From Nitrospira sp. (GTDB taxonomy: Bacteria > Nitrospirota > Nitrospiria > Nitrospirales > Nitrospiraceae), in NCBI GenBank assembly GCA_029194675.1, contig JARFXP010000002.1, forward strand, positions 1,212,150 through 1,276,149: DNA of 64,000 nt. Direction: 5' to 3'. This document shows positions 18,434 through 28,260 of the stretch, in pieces. The position numbers and the translations under genes are program-made. Under the pieces are notes generated by a model. It was not told the origin of the DNA. It was given only the letters and a program-made list of their open reading frames with translations, and did not search any database. Each line of letters starts with the position of its first letter. The first letter of the stretch is position 1.

Positions 18434-18526
18434 AAAATTGGTCGATCTCGTCTATTTCGTCTGTCTGGTCTATCTTGTGGTTCGGACGAGACAGACCAGA
18501 CGACCAGACAGACAAGATAGACATTT
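18434..18526. repeat. nuoE-nuoCD spacer: GTCTG-iterated inverted repeat
   Basis: Arm 18450-18470 (GTCTATTTCGTCTGTCTGGTC) pairs with the complement of 18502-18522, 19 of 21 positions. Both arms are built from repeated GTCTG/GTCTA units. It would form a long hairpin in the nuo mRNA. Confidence 0.7.
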
Positions 18527-20323
18527 TCACCGATCCACATCCGACAACACGTAATCCATACTTCCGAGCACGGCTAAGAGGTCCGACAACAGTTCGCCAC
18601 GCGCGATGAGCGGCACCATCTGAATGTGTGCGAACGAGGGGGTGCGGATTCTCGTTCGGTACGAGACCTGAGCCCCATCACTCGTCAAGTAATAACTGGT
18701 CTGGCCTTTTGACGATTCCGTGGGAACTTCCGCCTCGCCGGGTGGGAGCACCGGCCCCCAACTCACCCCTAAAAAATGATGGATGAGCATTTCGATATCG
18801 TGCATCGTGCGCTCCTTCAGCGGCGGGGTCGCGAGCGGATCGAGTGACTTATAGGAACCGGTCGGCATGGAGTCGAGGCACTGGCGAATAATCCGCAGCG
18901 ACTGGCGCATCTCCAAGACGTGCACCACCGCTCGATCGTAACAATCCCCGTTTGAAGCGACCGGGACTTCAAAGTCGAACTGATCATAGCCGGAGTAAGG
19001 ACGAACCTTGCGCAAATCCCAAGGCAAGCCGCAAGCACGCAACATCGGACCGGTGGCGCCCCAGGCGATGGCGTCTTCGAGTGAAAACGCACCGATCCCG
19101 ACGGTCCGCTCTTTGAAAATCGGGTTGTCCATCACGAGGCGTTCGTACTGATCGAGTCGGCTTGGAAACCATTCGACGAACTGATGAACCAGTTTGTCCC
19201 ACCCAATCGGGAGATCCTGCGCGACTCCGCCGATGCGGAACCAGTTCGGATGCATACGGCCACCGCAAATCGCTTCTGTGATCGCATGGATTCGCTCCCG
19301 ATCGTTGAACATATAAAAGACCGGAGACAAGGCGCCGACATCCTGCGCAAAGGTGCCGTACCAGACGAGATGGCTGGCGAGCCGATAGAATTCGGACATC
19401 ATGACGCGGATGGTTTGTGCTCGTGTCGGCACTTCAATGCCAGCCAGCCGTTCGACCGAGAGGCAGTACGGCATCTCGTTCAGCACGCCCTGGAGGTAGT
19501 CCACACGGTCGGTATAGGGAATGAACGTATGCCACGTCTGCCGTTCGGCGATTTTTTCCTGGGCTCGATGGTGGAACCCGATATCAGGCACGATGTTGAT
19601 GATTTCTTCACCCGCGAGCTGTGTCACGAGCCGGAGGACGCCGTGTGTGCCGGTATGGGCAGGGCCGAGATTGATGAACATATAGTCGAAGTCCGGGTCG
19701 TGATGTGTGCGGGACAAGCCCCACTCCTCGGGCTTGAATTGCAGCGCTTCCTGCGTCATGACGAGCTTCTCCGGCGGAAATTGGAACCGACCCATCTCTG
19801 TCCCACGCGCGGGATGATCCTTGCGAAGCGGATGACCCTCCCACCAGGGAGGCATGAGGAGACGCCGGAGAAATGGGTGACCATCGAATTGAATGCCGAA
19901 CATGTCGTAGATCTCTCGCTCGTACCAATCGGCGTTGGGCCACAGATCGACGATCGACGGGAGTGAAAGGGTCTCACCGTTGAGCGGCACTTTGATGCGG
20001 ATCGATTGGTTCCGATCAAATGAAAAGAGGTGATAGAAGACGGTAAAGACACTGATCGGCAATCCTTCATGGTGCCGACGTAGCCGTTCATCCGTCGCAC
20101 TCAAGTCGAACAGCATGGAAAAAGGACGAGGAATTTCAGATTTTAGATAGCGGAGCGTCTCAGGCAGACGGTTCTTCTCGATCCAAATCGTCGGAATCTC
20201 GTCCTTTGTGTGTTGCACTGCTGTCAGAAATCCTTCCGAACCGAAGCGACCTTCAAGCTCCGCCACCACTCCGGTCCGTTCACCCGTCGAAATATCTTTC
20301 ATGGCTGACGATCGTGGGGTCAT
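18527..20323 (-). CDS. nuoCD: NADH-quinone oxidoreductase fused subunit C/D
   Basis: 598 aa, the length of known NuoCD fusions. Residues about 30-190 are the NuoC (30 kDa) domain, with [24 protein letters not shown]. Residues about 215-598 are the NuoD (49 kDa) domain, with [19 protein letters not shown] and [10 protein letters not shown] lining the quinone pocket. The ATG at 20323 is chosen because it overlaps the nuoB stop in an ATGA junction; another ATG at 20302 lacks a binding site. Confidence 0.96.
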   Translation of the reverse strand: MTPRSSAMKDISTGERTGVVAELEGRFGSEGFLTAVQHTKDEIPTIWIEKNRLPETLRYLKSEIPRPFSMLFDLSATDERLRRHHEGLPISVFTVFYHLFSFDRNQSIRIKVPLNGETLSLPSIVDLWPNADWYEREIYDMFGIQFDGHPFLRRLLMPPWWEGHPLRKDHPARGTEMGRFQFPPEKLVMTQEALQFKPEEWGLSRTHHDPDFDYMFINLGPAHTGTHGVLRLVTQLAGEEIINIVPDIGFHHRAQEKIAERQTWHTFIPYTDRVDYLQGVLNEMPYCLSVERLAGIEVPTRAQTIRVMMSEFYRLASHLVWYGTFAQDVGALSPVFYMFNDRERIHAITEAICGGRMHPNWFRIGGVAQDLPIGWDKLVHQFVEWFPSRLDQYERLVMDNPIFKERTVGIGAFSLEDAIAWGATGPMLRACGLPWDLRKVRPYSGYDQFDFEVPVASNGDCYDRAVVHVLEMRQSLRIIRQCLDSMPTGSYKSLDPLATPPLKERTMHDIEMLIHHFLGVSWGPVLPPGEAEVPTESSKGQTSYYLTSDGAQVSYRTRIRTPSFAHIQMVPLIARGELLSDLLAVLGSMDYVLSDVDR

Positions 20324-21027
20324 GATTTCGGATTCGAAGGGTCGACTGATTGTCCTGCAAAGTGAGGGGACAGCAGATCGGTCCGAGGTAACACATCGAT
20401 GGCAGGATATTCTCGCTGACGAGTCCGCTCCTCTCGTTTCTCATCCCGCATCGATGGCATAATGGGTTTCTGGACCTCTTGCGGACCGAACCACCAGCTC
20501 AACGGCCGGCGCTCCGATGCGACCTTGTTCTGTAGGAGCAGAAGGCATTCCATAAAGGCATGCGGTGACGGAGGGCACCCTGGCATATAGACGTCCACCG
20601 GCAGGAATTTGTCGACACCCTGTACGACTGAGTAGGCGTCGAACATGCCTCCAGAATTTGCACAGGATCCCATCGAGATCACCCAACGCGGCTCCATCAT
20701 CTGTTCGTACAGCTGCTTGATGACCGGAGCGACCTTCATGAACACCGTTCCAGACACGACCAACACGTCGGCCTGGCGTGGCGATCCTCGTACAACTTCT
20801 GCGCCAAACCGGGCAACGTCGTATACGCTGGTCAGACTCGTGGCCATTTCGACGAAACAGCAAGATAGGCCGAAGTTCAACGGCCAGAGTGAATTCGTTC
20901 GTCCCCATGCCAGTAGATCTTGAAGTCTGGCGAAGAGGACAGACTGACCGACAACGGAAGTCAACGAGCCGTCGCCGCCGTCTTTCGTGCGCACACCCTC
21001 AAGCCTTCCATTACGCCACCCTGTCAT
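20320..21027 (-). CDS. nuoB: NADH-quinone oxidoreductase subunit B
   Basis: 235 aa. Cluster N2 ligands are present: the tandem cysteines in [20 protein letters not shown], and [11 protein letters not shown]. Longer than minimal NuoB because of a charged C-terminal tail of about 50 residues ([15 protein letters not shown]). The start lies 17 bp inside nuoA. Confidence 0.96.
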   Translation of the reverse strand: MTGWRNGRLEGVRTKDGGDGSLTSVVGQSVLFARLQDLLAWGRTNSLWPLNFGLSCCFVEMATSLTSVYDVARFGAEVVRGSPRQADVLVVSGTVFMKVAPVIKQLYEQMMEPRWVISMGSCANSGGMFDAYSVVQGVDKFLPVDVYMPGCPPSPHAFMECLLLLQNKVASERRPLSWWFGPQEVQKPIMPSMRDEKREERTRQREYPAIDVLPRTDLLSPHFAGQSVDPSNPKS

Positions 21028-21475
21028 CGCGCCGCTCCTTGATCTTTGCTATACGGAGGCGATGGACAGGCGACCGTTGATACTGTGCATTCCAGTCCAG
21101 CGCTCCAGTGATCCATAAATAGGCGAGGGCCGCCAAAAGAATAGCGACAAAGATCGTCACTTCAACAAAGCCAAGCCAGCCGGTTTCCGGCACGGCTATC
21201 GCCCAGGCATAAAGAAAAGCCGCCTCAACATCGAAAATGACGAAGAACATGGCGACCAAGTAATACTGCACCGGCGGGCGAACTTGAGCGTTGCCGGTCG
21301 GCCTAATACCAGATTCATAGGGAATGACGGTCGCGCTTTCGGATCGCCGTTCGGATTTCTTCCAGTGACGCTCACCAAGCAACGCTGGGAATCCCAACAT
21401 GACGACAATCACAAGGCCTACACCTAACCCGTAGATGCAGATCTGCCAAATCATCGTCGCGCCGTTGATGGACAT
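21011..21475 (-). CDS. nuoA: NADH-quinone oxidoreductase subunit A
   Basis: 154 aa with three membrane segments. [20 protein letters not shown] and [15 protein letters not shown] are the subunit A signatures, the second carrying the conserved membrane acidic residues. First gene of the operon. An AGGAG lies about 13 bases before the ATG at 21475; an internal ATG at 21454 is an alternative start. Upstream, about 170 bp separate it from the tRNA nucleotidyltransferase stop, and I could not define a promoter there. Confidence 0.94.
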   Translation of the reverse strand: MSINGATMIWQICIYGLGVGLVIVVMLGFPALLGERHWKKSERRSESATVIPYESGIRPTGNAQVRPPVQYYLVAMFFVIFDVEAAFLYAWAIAVPETGWLGFVEVTIFVAILLAALAYLWITGALDWNAQYQRSPVHRLRIAKIKERRDDRVA

Positions 21476-21645
21476 GCGCCTATGGTCACTCCTGTCAATC
21501 TAATGCGGGGGTGATCGCTGGTGAGAATATGTTCAAAAACAAGGGAAAAAGTCAGATGCGTTCAGCCTTGATTAATGGCCCTACGGGGTAGGCTCTTTCA
21601 GCCGTTCTCCAGACAAGACGATCGTACGTAGTTGGATTACCAGAC

Positions 21646-24282
21646 TCAGCGACCGGTAAGCTTTATTACCAGATCCCTCTCCTCCGATTCCGTCTTGATC
21701 TCTCCGTTCAGCCGCACATCGAGCAGTCGGTCAAGGATCTTTTTGAACTGCGGACCTGGTTTCAATCCCATCATCTTGAGATCGGTGCCGGTCAGAATCG
21801 GTTTCACCTGCTGATAGGTCGTCAGAAAGGCCGAGACCTGCCGTTTGACTGTTTCTCCTTTGCTCTTCGCCATGAGGAGCAACAGCGTCTCATCGGATAG
21901 TCCCGACAAGAGATGGTACACTTCCGCCGGTTTGAGCGATCGCTTCGTCGCAAGCTTCCGAATCACCGTATGACAGCCCACGTGGGCCATTTTGAGTCCG
22001 GCCGCTTCCTGCTCGGAAAAGGGAAATCGTTTGAGCACGTCCTTCACGGCACGCTCCGGCAACAGCGCCAGAAGCCCCATCATGTAGGCTAACCAGGTTT
22101 CCATCTTCCGATCTAAGTAGAGTAGCCGGTACCAATCGACGGCTTCCTCGAGTGCGGCCAGTAACCTGTTCAACCGGTCTGACCAACTCAGCTTCGGATG
22201 GATGAACTTCAGGAGATTTACCTCCGCCAATCGTTTGATCGCCTGTTTCGGCTCCCGCTCGCCCAGCAGCAGTTTCAGTTCCTCCAGCAGACGATGGCCG
22301 GATAATCGTTCAAACAGATTCATCTTGACGGCGCCGGCGATCAACGCCGCTGTGTCCTTTCCCAAACGAAACCCGAACCGGGATTCAAATCGGATAGCTC
22401 GAAAGACTCGGGTCGGATCTTCAACGAAACTCAGCCCGTGCAAGACTCGGATGACCTTGTCATTCAGATCCCGTTGCCCACCGTAGAAGTCGAGCACATC
22501 CCCGAAACCCTTTCCGTTCAACCGGACAGCGAGCGCGTTCATGGTGAAATCTCGACGATAGAGATCTTTCTTGATGGAACTTTGCTCCACTGTCGGTAGG
22601 GCGGTCGGATATTCGTAGTATTCCGTCCTTGCGGTGGCCACATCGAGTCTGAAGCCATCCGCCGACAGCAAGATGGCCGTGCCGAATCGCTCATGCACCT
22701 TGACCCGCGCCTGCAGCATTTCACCGAGCTTTCGCGCGAAGGCGATTCCGTCGCCTTCGACCACAAGATCCAAATCCAGGTTCTCGATGCCAAGTAATAG
22801 GTCTCGCACGCAGCCGCCGACGACAAAGAGTGGGACCTCGCAACGGTCAGCCAATTGACCAGCCTCTTCCAGCACCGTCACCAGACGCTGCGGCAAGCGA
22901 CTCCGCAACAGCCTCTTGACGTTGCGACGCGACCCTCCACTCTCAGCCTCGGTTTCGCTCGGTCGCATCGTCCGCATTCGAGCCACCTTCAGCACATCGT
23001 CGTGCAGGGTCCGCAACAGATCCGTCCTGGTAATGACGCCGACGATTTTCGCGTCTGTGATGATCGGCACAAACCGCTGGTTTCGCTCGATCATGGCCGT
23101 TTCGATCTCATGAAACGGAGTGCCCGGCTGTGCCATATAGGCATCGGTCTGCATGATGTCACGCACGGCCAACTTGTCGAGCCGATGAAACAAGGCTTTC
23201 TGAATCGACTCGCGACTGACGAGCCCGGCGTAATGATCATTTTCATCCAGGATGGGAAAAACATTAAGCCCATAGGCCGTCATCCGCTGTCCCGCTTCAA
23301 TCACGCTGGTATCGACCTCGATCGCTTTTACCGGGTGGGTCATGACATCCTGGGCCAGCAGAGTCGGGCGATAGTGTGTGGTCAGCAGGTGAACGATCCT
23401 CTCTTTGACTTCCGCAAGCGTCCGTCCTTTGACTGCGGCGGCCGCCGCCACGGCGTGGCCTCCTCCTCCGAATTCCCGTGCGACCCAGCCGACGTCGATC
23501 TCAGGCCTGCGGCTTCTCCCGATCACTTCCACTCGATCTGCCATCATCACTGCCACAAGGACGGCATCGACACCCTGTAATTCGGCCAGTCTATGCACCA
23601 CGCCGGCTGCTTCTCCGCGGCAGCGATCAACCGTGCTCGTGGCCACCAGGACCTTGCGACCTTCCAGGTAATGCACTTCGCTGTGTTCCAACAAATCGTT
23701 CAGCAGCGCGACGGCATCAGGATCCAGAGGACGGTGCAGGATCTTCGCCACCATATTCAGGTCCGCACCGGCTGCGATGAGAAACGCTCCGGCTTCAAAA
23801 TCTCGGCTGGTCGTGGACGTAAAGGTGAACGATCCGGTTTCTTCATAAAGGCCCAGGGCCATCACGGTTGCCTCAAACGGCGTCACGGGGATATGCCACC
23901 GTCGGAGCTGCTCGATGAGAAGTGTCGTCGTCGCTCCGACCGATGCAATGATCGATTGCTTCGAACAACCGGCGCAGGATGAGTCCGGTTCGACATGATG
24001 ATCAAATACGACCACCTCGACTGCTGGATTCCCGATGCACGATTTGAGCGCTCCGATTCGGTCGGAGTCCTGCGTATCGACCAGCACCAGCTTGGTGATC
24101 TGCGAGAGATCGATATCTTTGAGTTTCGTGATGTCGAGATCGTGCACAGCAAGAAAATTACGGACAGTCTCCTGGCCCCCGGCCGGCAAGACCAGCTTGG
24201 CATCCGGAAAAAGTTTGCGCGCGGCGACCATAGAGCCAAGCCCATCGAAATCCGCGTTGTTATGCGTGGCAATGACATCCAT
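21646..24282 (-). CDS. Multidomain tRNA nucleotidyltransferase (DHH-CBS-CBS-polyA polymerase)
   Basis: 878 aa. Order: DHH phosphoesterase domain (HNNADFDGLGS at residue 6, FDHHVEPD near 95), DHHA1 domain (FGGGGHAVAAAAAVKG near 270), two CBS domains (about 312-430), then a class II nucleotidyltransferase head (FVVGGCVRDLLLGIENLDLDL near 488) with RRDFTMNALAVRL and an RNA-binding tail. This architecture is known in several deep bacterial phyla, where it acts as an A-adding or CCA-adding enzyme on tRNA 3' ends; the DHH part may trim RNA. Which base is added cannot be decided by eye. Confidence 0.92.
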   Translation of the reverse strand: MDVIATHNNADFDGLGSMVAARKLFPDAKLVLPAGGQETVRNFLAVHDLDITKLKDIDLSQITKLVLVDTQDSDRIGALKSCIGNPAVEVVVFDHHVEPDSSCAGCSKQSIIASVGATTTLLIEQLRRWHIPVTPFEATVMALGLYEETGSFTFTSTTSRDFEAGAFLIAAGADLNMVAKILHRPLDPDAVALLNDLLEHSEVHYLEGRKVLVATSTVDRCRGEAAGVVHRLAELQGVDAVLVAVMMADRVEVIGRSRRPEIDVGWVAREFGGGGHAVAAAAAVKGRTLAEVKERIVHLLTTHYRPTLLAQDVMTHPVKAIEVDTSVIEAGQRMTAYGLNVFPILDENDHYAGLVSRESIQKALFHRLDKLAVRDIMQTDAYMAQPGTPFHEIETAMIERNQRFVPIITDAKIVGVITRTDLLRTLHDDVLKVARMRTMRPSETEAESGGSRRNVKRLLRSRLPQRLVTVLEEAGQLADRCEVPLFVVGGCVRDLLLGIENLDLDLVVEGDGIAFARKLGEMLQARVKVHERFGTAILLSADGFRLDVATARTEYYEYPTALPTVEQSSIKKDLYRRDFTMNALAVRLNGKGFGDVLDFYGGQRDLNDKVIRVLHGLSFVEDPTRVFRAIRFESRFGFRLGKDTAALIAGAVKMNLFERLSGHRLLEELKLLLGEREPKQAIKRLAEVNLLKFIHPKLSWSDRLNRLLAALEEAVDWYRLLYLDRKMETWLAYMMGLLALLPERAVKDVLKRFPFSEQEAAGLKMAHVGCHTVIRKLATKRSLKPAEVYHLLSGLSDETLLLLMAKSKGETVKRQVSAFLTTYQQVKPILTGTDLKMMGLKPGPQFKKILDRLLDVRLNGEIKTESEERDLVIKLTGR

Positions 24283-24375
24283 GCGCGCATTTTAGCAGGG
24301 TCCTTGGAGACACGAAATGCCGCACTCCTTCATGAATAGAACAGTTCCGCCGAAAACGAAAGCATAGGCAACAAG

Positions 24376-25107
24376 TTACCGGATATCTTGAAAAAATGCG
24401 CGAGGGAGAATCGGCAGGCGAAACTCAACATGAAGGATAATCAGCAGGACGCGAACGAAGCTTCGAAAGATACCCATTTTGAGAAATTTCCGGGCGTCGG
24501 TGATGACAGGCGGGAACAGGAGCAAGGGATCTGTTTCCTTGATGATTTTCTCACAGAACGCGACATCTTCGAGAATCGGCTGGTTAGGAAACCCGCCGAG
24601 TCGTTCAAAGAATTGTCGGCGAACGAACAAGGCTTGATCGCCGTAGATGATCCGGCTGCGTGTGCATCGAAAGTTGTCTAAGAATGAAATAACTCGCAGC
24701 CGCCAGTCGTCACCAGAGAACTGGTGCATGAAGCCGCCCGCCTGAATCGCCTGATCGCTCTCCATGTCATTGAGACGCTGGATGGCGCCGTCCGGCAACA
24801 CCGTATCAGCGTGGAGAAAGAGCAGCCACTCGCCGTTCGCCTGCTTTGCGCCGACATTCATCTGTGAGGCACGACCCTTAGAGGAGGAGAGAAGACGAAC
24901 AGTGCTGAGTGCTGAGGACTCGCCTCGCTGAGCGGGCGAAGCGGGCTGAGGACTGAGCGCAAACTCTGAGACAATCGCACAGGTGCGATCGATGCTGCCG
25001 CCGTCCACCACAATGACTTCGAATTTGCCTGTCTGCGCGAACAATGTGCGCAACGTGCACGGCAATGCCCTTTCCTCATTGTAAGCAGGAATAATGACGC
25101 TGATCAT
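24376..25107 (-). CDS. Family 2 glycosyltransferase (TIGR04283-like)
   Basis: 243 aa from the ATG at 25107, chosen because it overlaps the upstream gene in an ATGA junction. MISVIIPAYNEERALPCTL and VIVVDGGSIDRT form the GT-A nucleotide-sugar site; SSKGRASQMNVGAKQANGEW and LFLHADTVLP match the TIGR04283 group, some of which are tied to arsenosugar synthesis. Residues 51-69 are an in-frame insertion encoded by a CTGAG-type DNA repeat, absent from the expected family pattern. The acceptor is unknown. Last gene of a four-gene operon. Confidence 0.85.
   Translation of the reverse strand: MISVIIPAYNEERALPCTLRTLFAQTGKFEVIVVDGGSIDRTCAIVSEFALSPQPASPAQRGESSALSTVRLLSSSKGRASQMNVGAKQANGEWLLFLHADTVLPDGAIQRLNDMESDQAIQAGGFMHQFSGDDWRLRVISFLDNFRCTRSRIIYGDQALFVRRQFFERLGGFPNQPILEDVAFCEKIIKETDPLLLFPPVITDARKFLKMGIFRSFVRVLLIILHVEFRLPILPRAFFQDIR
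24895..24960. repeat. CTGAG-type iterated repeat inserted in frame in the glycosyltransferase gene
   Basis: CAGTGCTGAGTGCTGAGGAC begins near 24900 and GCTGAGGACTGAGCGC closes near 24946-24961, with direct copies of GCTGAGGACT. The same motif forms the nuoJ-nuoI spacer. Here it is translated as about 19 extra residues (LSPQPASPAQRGESSALST). Confidence 0.65.
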
Positions 25108-25739
25108 GGCGAACACCAATCAGGCAAAAATGTCCGCACATCGCGCGCCCAAGCCCTGGCATCTTCATCGATGCTCTCGAACAGATCGCAGAGGGTGAGG
25201 ACCATGGCGTCGGTCAACGCGAGATAATGCTGCGCCCATCGCCTGAGCGACTCAGGGTCCGTCTCGCCTCGTTCGATCGCCCGCTCGATTTGGCGGCGGC
25301 CGAACCCATGGTGCGCTTCTTCCTGCTTGAGGAGAAGGCGGCGAAGCGGCCCGAATGGCGCGGCCCGTTTCACCAACCCTTGTTCAATACGTGTGAGGAT
25401 GGCTTCGCCCAAACCTTCGAGGACCACTTGCTCGGCAAGGAGCGTCTCCATGAGATCGCGGCGAGCCAGCGCATCGTCCAGAATCCTGCGATATTCTTCC
25501 AAGGCCGGAAGAAACGGCGCATCACGGAGGTGTTTCGGTGCAAGCCACGCAATGGCCCCCTGAAAGACCCGTGCATGCAGCGCTTCTTGTTTGGCCTGGC
25601 TCAGAAGAAATCGACGCGTTCCGGAATCCTCAGTCAAGGCGGCTTGGGCCTTTGCACAATCGTGGGCCATCCGTTCACCATGTTCCAAAAACGTCAGGAG
25701 CCTGGCGATGGGCACCCTCTCATCATGACTGACCAGCAT
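25104..25739 (-). CDS. Ferritin-like di-iron domain protein
   Basis: 211 aa from the ATG at 25739, which has AAAGGAG seven bases upstream. Four long helices carry a ferritin-like ligand set: E22, E52-x-x-H55 (SQAKQEALHARVF), E103/E108 (EQVVLEGLGEAI) and E140-x-x-H143 (LLKQEEAHHGFG). This is the pattern of soluble di-iron carboxylate proteins such as oxidases or rubrerythrin relatives, rather than ferritin storage cages. The reaction is unknown. It overlaps the DUF547 gene by 17 bp and the glycosyltransferase by 4 bp, so expression is coupled. Confidence 0.75.
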   Translation of the reverse strand: MLVSHDERVPIARLLTFLEHGERMAHDCAKAQAALTEDSGTRRFLLSQAKQEALHARVFQGAIAWLAPKHLRDAPFLPALEEYRRILDDALARRDLMETLLAEQVVLEGLGEAILTRIEQGLVKRAAPFGPLRRLLLKQEEAHHGFGRRQIERAIERGETDPESLRRWAQHYLALTDAMVLTLCDLFESIDEDARAWARDVRTFLPDWCSP

Positions 25740-26517
25740 GGGAAGGCTCCTTTGGTGGGATGCCATTCAAGCTCCAATCGTAGTCGAGATATTCGATACG
25801 GTACTCCACTCGCGTTAGGTCTTGAAACAGTTCCGGATCGTTCACATAGCGGGCGATGTACGCCAAGACTGATCCTGCAGCCCTCGTGAAATCGTCGTCA
25901 AACCACTTGAAGATCATCGAAAGTGATGCAACTTTCTGCGCGCGGTCGAAACGATTGCGCGTGGGATCGTTAATAAACTCCCTGGCGACACGATCGAGCT
26001 GGCGTTCGAGCTGATCCGGTTCATATACCCATGCCTGGAGCTTCGGGCAGGAAGTGGACGCGCACACAATCGCGAAATGTATCCGCGGTTCCTGAAACTG
26101 CTTGATCAGCACCTGCCGTTCCAGATCGTAGAGATTGATGCCGGCTCCCCCAACTCGATAGTCCCGCCCGATGAAGTAGCGATAGCGCCCCACATAGCTC
26201 ACCGGCGAGTAGTGATCGAGGATGCCCTTGATCGCGAAGGCGTTGTACACATTGATCCAGAAGGCCAGCCGCTCATCGCGCGTGACAAATGCGTTGGGAT
26301 CAACTCGGTCCAGCTGCGCAAGATAGGCCGGCAATCGATCATCCAATTGAATCGCCGGGTAGTCAACGACTCCATTACTCACATGTGCATCCAATACTCG
26401 ACTCAACAGTCTGTGCGAAAATTCATTGGCTGGAATAGGTTCGGCTGGTGTGAACGTTGCTGGAACGGTTGAGCAACCAGTGACCACAATGACCAGGCTC
26501 AGTATGATCCACCGCAT
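25723..26517 (-). CDS. DUF547 lipoprotein
   Basis: 264 aa from the ATG at 26517 with GAGAGGG upstream. A short signal ends at VIVVTGC, a lipobox, so it should be a lipoprotein. The DUF547 domain covers about 80-230: ERLAFWINVYNAFAIKGILDHY and RIHFAIVCASTSCPKLQAWVYEPDQLERQL, the latter with the conserved C-A-S-x-S-C-P motif. DUF547 has a papain/transglutaminase-like fold in some predictions but no proven activity. Second gene of the operon. Confidence 0.87.
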   Translation of the reverse strand: MRWIILSLVIVVTGCSTVPATFTPAEPIPANEFSHRLLSRVLDAHVSNGVVDYPAIQLDDRLPAYLAQLDRVDPNAFVTRDERLAFWINVYNAFAIKGILDHYSPVSYVGRYRYFIGRDYRVGGAGINLYDLERQVLIKQFQEPRIHFAIVCASTSCPKLQAWVYEPDQLERQLDRVAREFINDPTRNRFDRAQKVASLSMIFKWFDDDFTRAAGSVLAYIARYVNDPELFQDLTRVEYRIEYLDYDWSLNGIPPKEPSHAGQS

Positions 26518-26534
26518 CGCAACCCTCTCTTGGC

Positions 26535-27593
26535 TCACCACGTAACCGGTGTTTCCCAGGCTGCGATCGGATGTCGCAGTACCGACCCGATAACTCGTCC
26601 ATCTACTCTGTTGCAGGATGACCGATCGGAACACCGTTGAATCTCTCGTCGATCGAACCGGGCCAGTATTTCACTGAGTGAAGATTCAAGAAGATTTCCA
26701 ACCGTAGGAAGCGACAAGCACGGCGCCACATTTCCTGACGCATCGATTGCAATACTGTATCTTCCCGCATCGCACCGCTTTAATGCTTCTCCACGAAGCC
26801 ATGCGCTATTGTCCTTCGCGTATTGCCGGAGATAGCCAGGAGGCAGGAGATCTTGTTCAAGCAATCGCTCGAAGACCAGCCGGGCCTGTTGACGGCCATA
26901 CATCAACGTCGCGTCCTGCTTGCCATACAACCCCACACCCCAATGGTAGGCGCCGACAACCGGCAAGAAACCCCGTTGCTTGGCGAATGCAACAATATCC
27001 TTTACCTCATCCCGATTGATTTCGCTGAGGATACAGATCAGGAATTTCGGGTGGCGATAGTGCTGGAGAAGATCAAGGCCGGCAAGGACCGCGTTAAGTT
27101 GGTCCGCACCCCGGATACGTTCGTACTTGTTGCGATCTAAGGTGTCGAGGCTGATCGAGAGGGATACCGAAAGATCGTCGAATTGTCGCACAAAGCGCGG
27201 GGTCAGCTTGGTTCCATTCGTGATCAATGTCAGATGAAACCCCATCTCAACTAAATCTTGAAGAATGTCGGGCAACTCACGGCGTAGAAGCGGCTCGCCT
27301 CCTTGCACAAACACAAAACGTAGTCCATCCCTGTAGAGCCCGGTGAAGACATTCCGGATCTCTTGCCGTGACATCTCATACCGGCCAACATTCAACGGGA
27401 GATTGCAGTAGCCACAGGAAGAATTACACCGAAGGTTCACTTGAAACACGGCCAACAGCGGACGCCTCAGAACCAGATTCGTCAATCCGCCCCACAAAGC
27501 TCGGTGGAGACTCGGCCGTTCACTCTTCCCGCTAGAGTCTCCGCCGATTTGCTCCGTCGTGCGGTGCTGTGATCGTTCAATGTGTATCAGCAT
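26535..27593 (-). CDS. Radical SAM protein with SPASM-like C-terminus
   Basis: About 352 aa from the ATG at 27593; a TTG 14 codons upstream is also possible. C56-x3-C60-x2-C63 (NLRCNSSCGYC) is the radical SAM 4Fe-4S site, followed by FVQGGEPLLR (the GGEP motif) and SLDTLDRNKYERIRG. The C-terminal region KRCDAGRYSIAIDASGNVAPCLS and RCSDRSSC resembles a SPASM/twitch auxiliary cluster domain, usual in enzymes that modify peptides or small substrates. No precursor peptide was identified next to it. First gene of the four-gene operon. Confidence 0.87.
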   Translation of the reverse strand: MLIHIERSQHRTTEQIGGDSSGKSERPSLHRALWGGLTNLVLRRPLLAVFQVNLRCNSSCGYCNLPLNVGRYEMSRQEIRNVFTGLYRDGLRFVFVQGGEPLLRRELPDILQDLVEMGFHLTLITNGTKLTPRFVRQFDDLSVSLSISLDTLDRNKYERIRGADQLNAVLAGLDLLQHYRHPKFLICILSEINRDEVKDIVAFAKQRGFLPVVGAYHWGVGLYGKQDATLMYGRQQARLVFERLLEQDLLPPGYLRQYAKDNSAWLRGEALKRCDAGRYSIAIDASGNVAPCLSLPTVGNLLESSLSEILARFDRREIQRCSDRSSCNRVDGRVIGSVLRHPIAAWETPVTW

Positions 27594-27791
27594 GATCAGG
27601 CCAGGTGACGATCGCCGTGCAGTTTTGCTCAACAATGTGCCGTTTTTTCTCCGGTCTCATGGAAATGCAGTGTTTTCCAGCAGCAATTGTCTGTAACTGA
27701 CCAAGAGTCATCATTTCCATATCTCTGTCAATCGGCACGCACTTTGCTGCCCACTCGAACAATTCACATCGTTTGTACGAGGAGGTGCTCA

Positions 27792-28187
27792 ATGAAGAGT
27801 CAACTCATGAATATCCTCCCGAGTGTCCTGGGAGGTCTAGCCGTTCTTTCTCTGGATATACCGTCCGCGACAGCCGCAAGCTCAAAGGACGCGAAGCAGT
27901 CGGGCGTCTATTCGTCAGCCTCAATGGAGGTGGGGGCTTCAACACGGAAATCTCCCTCCTCCACCTCTGCTGACCGGTCGGACCGTAAGCCGGGTCCGGC
28001 ATGGAAGACAATTGGCGGAACCGTAAAATATATTAAGGGCAATGTCTACACGGTCGAAGACTTCGAAGGGAATCACATTCAGGTCTACGTAAGTCGGGAA
28101 ACCAAGCAATTGCGCGGCAGCAAGAAGGTCGGTGACCTCGTGCGCGCCGAAATCACCCGCAACGGTTTTGCCAACTCGATTCAGTAA
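27792..28187 (+). CDS. Small secreted protein of unknown function
   Basis: 131 aa from the ATG at 27792 with a strong GAGGAGGTG just upstream. An N-terminal signal peptide ends near IPSATAA. A serine-rich linker (residues 30-70) precedes a compact beta domain (TIGGTVKYIKGNVYTVEDF, then IQVYVSRETKQLRG and VGDLVRAEITRNGFANSI), which looks like a small OB-like or DUF5666-like periplasmic fold. Divergent from the radical SAM operon. Confidence 0.75.
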   Translation: MKSQLMNILPSVLGGLAVLSLDIPSATAASSKDAKQSGVYSSASMEVGASTRKSPSSTSADRSDRKPGPAWKTIGGTVKYIKGNVYTVEDFEGNHIQVYVSRETKQLRGSKKVGDLVRAEITRNGFANSIQ

Positions 28188-28260
28188 TACCTGTATCCAC
28201 TAAGCGGGCCGACTAGGATTCACACCGGCCCGCTTGTCTTGGACTCAACCATTCCCTATT

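Noticed and set aside
18527..21475. nuoCD fusion as novelty
   Set aside because: Fused nuoCD is common in several bacterial phyla, so it is described but not scored.
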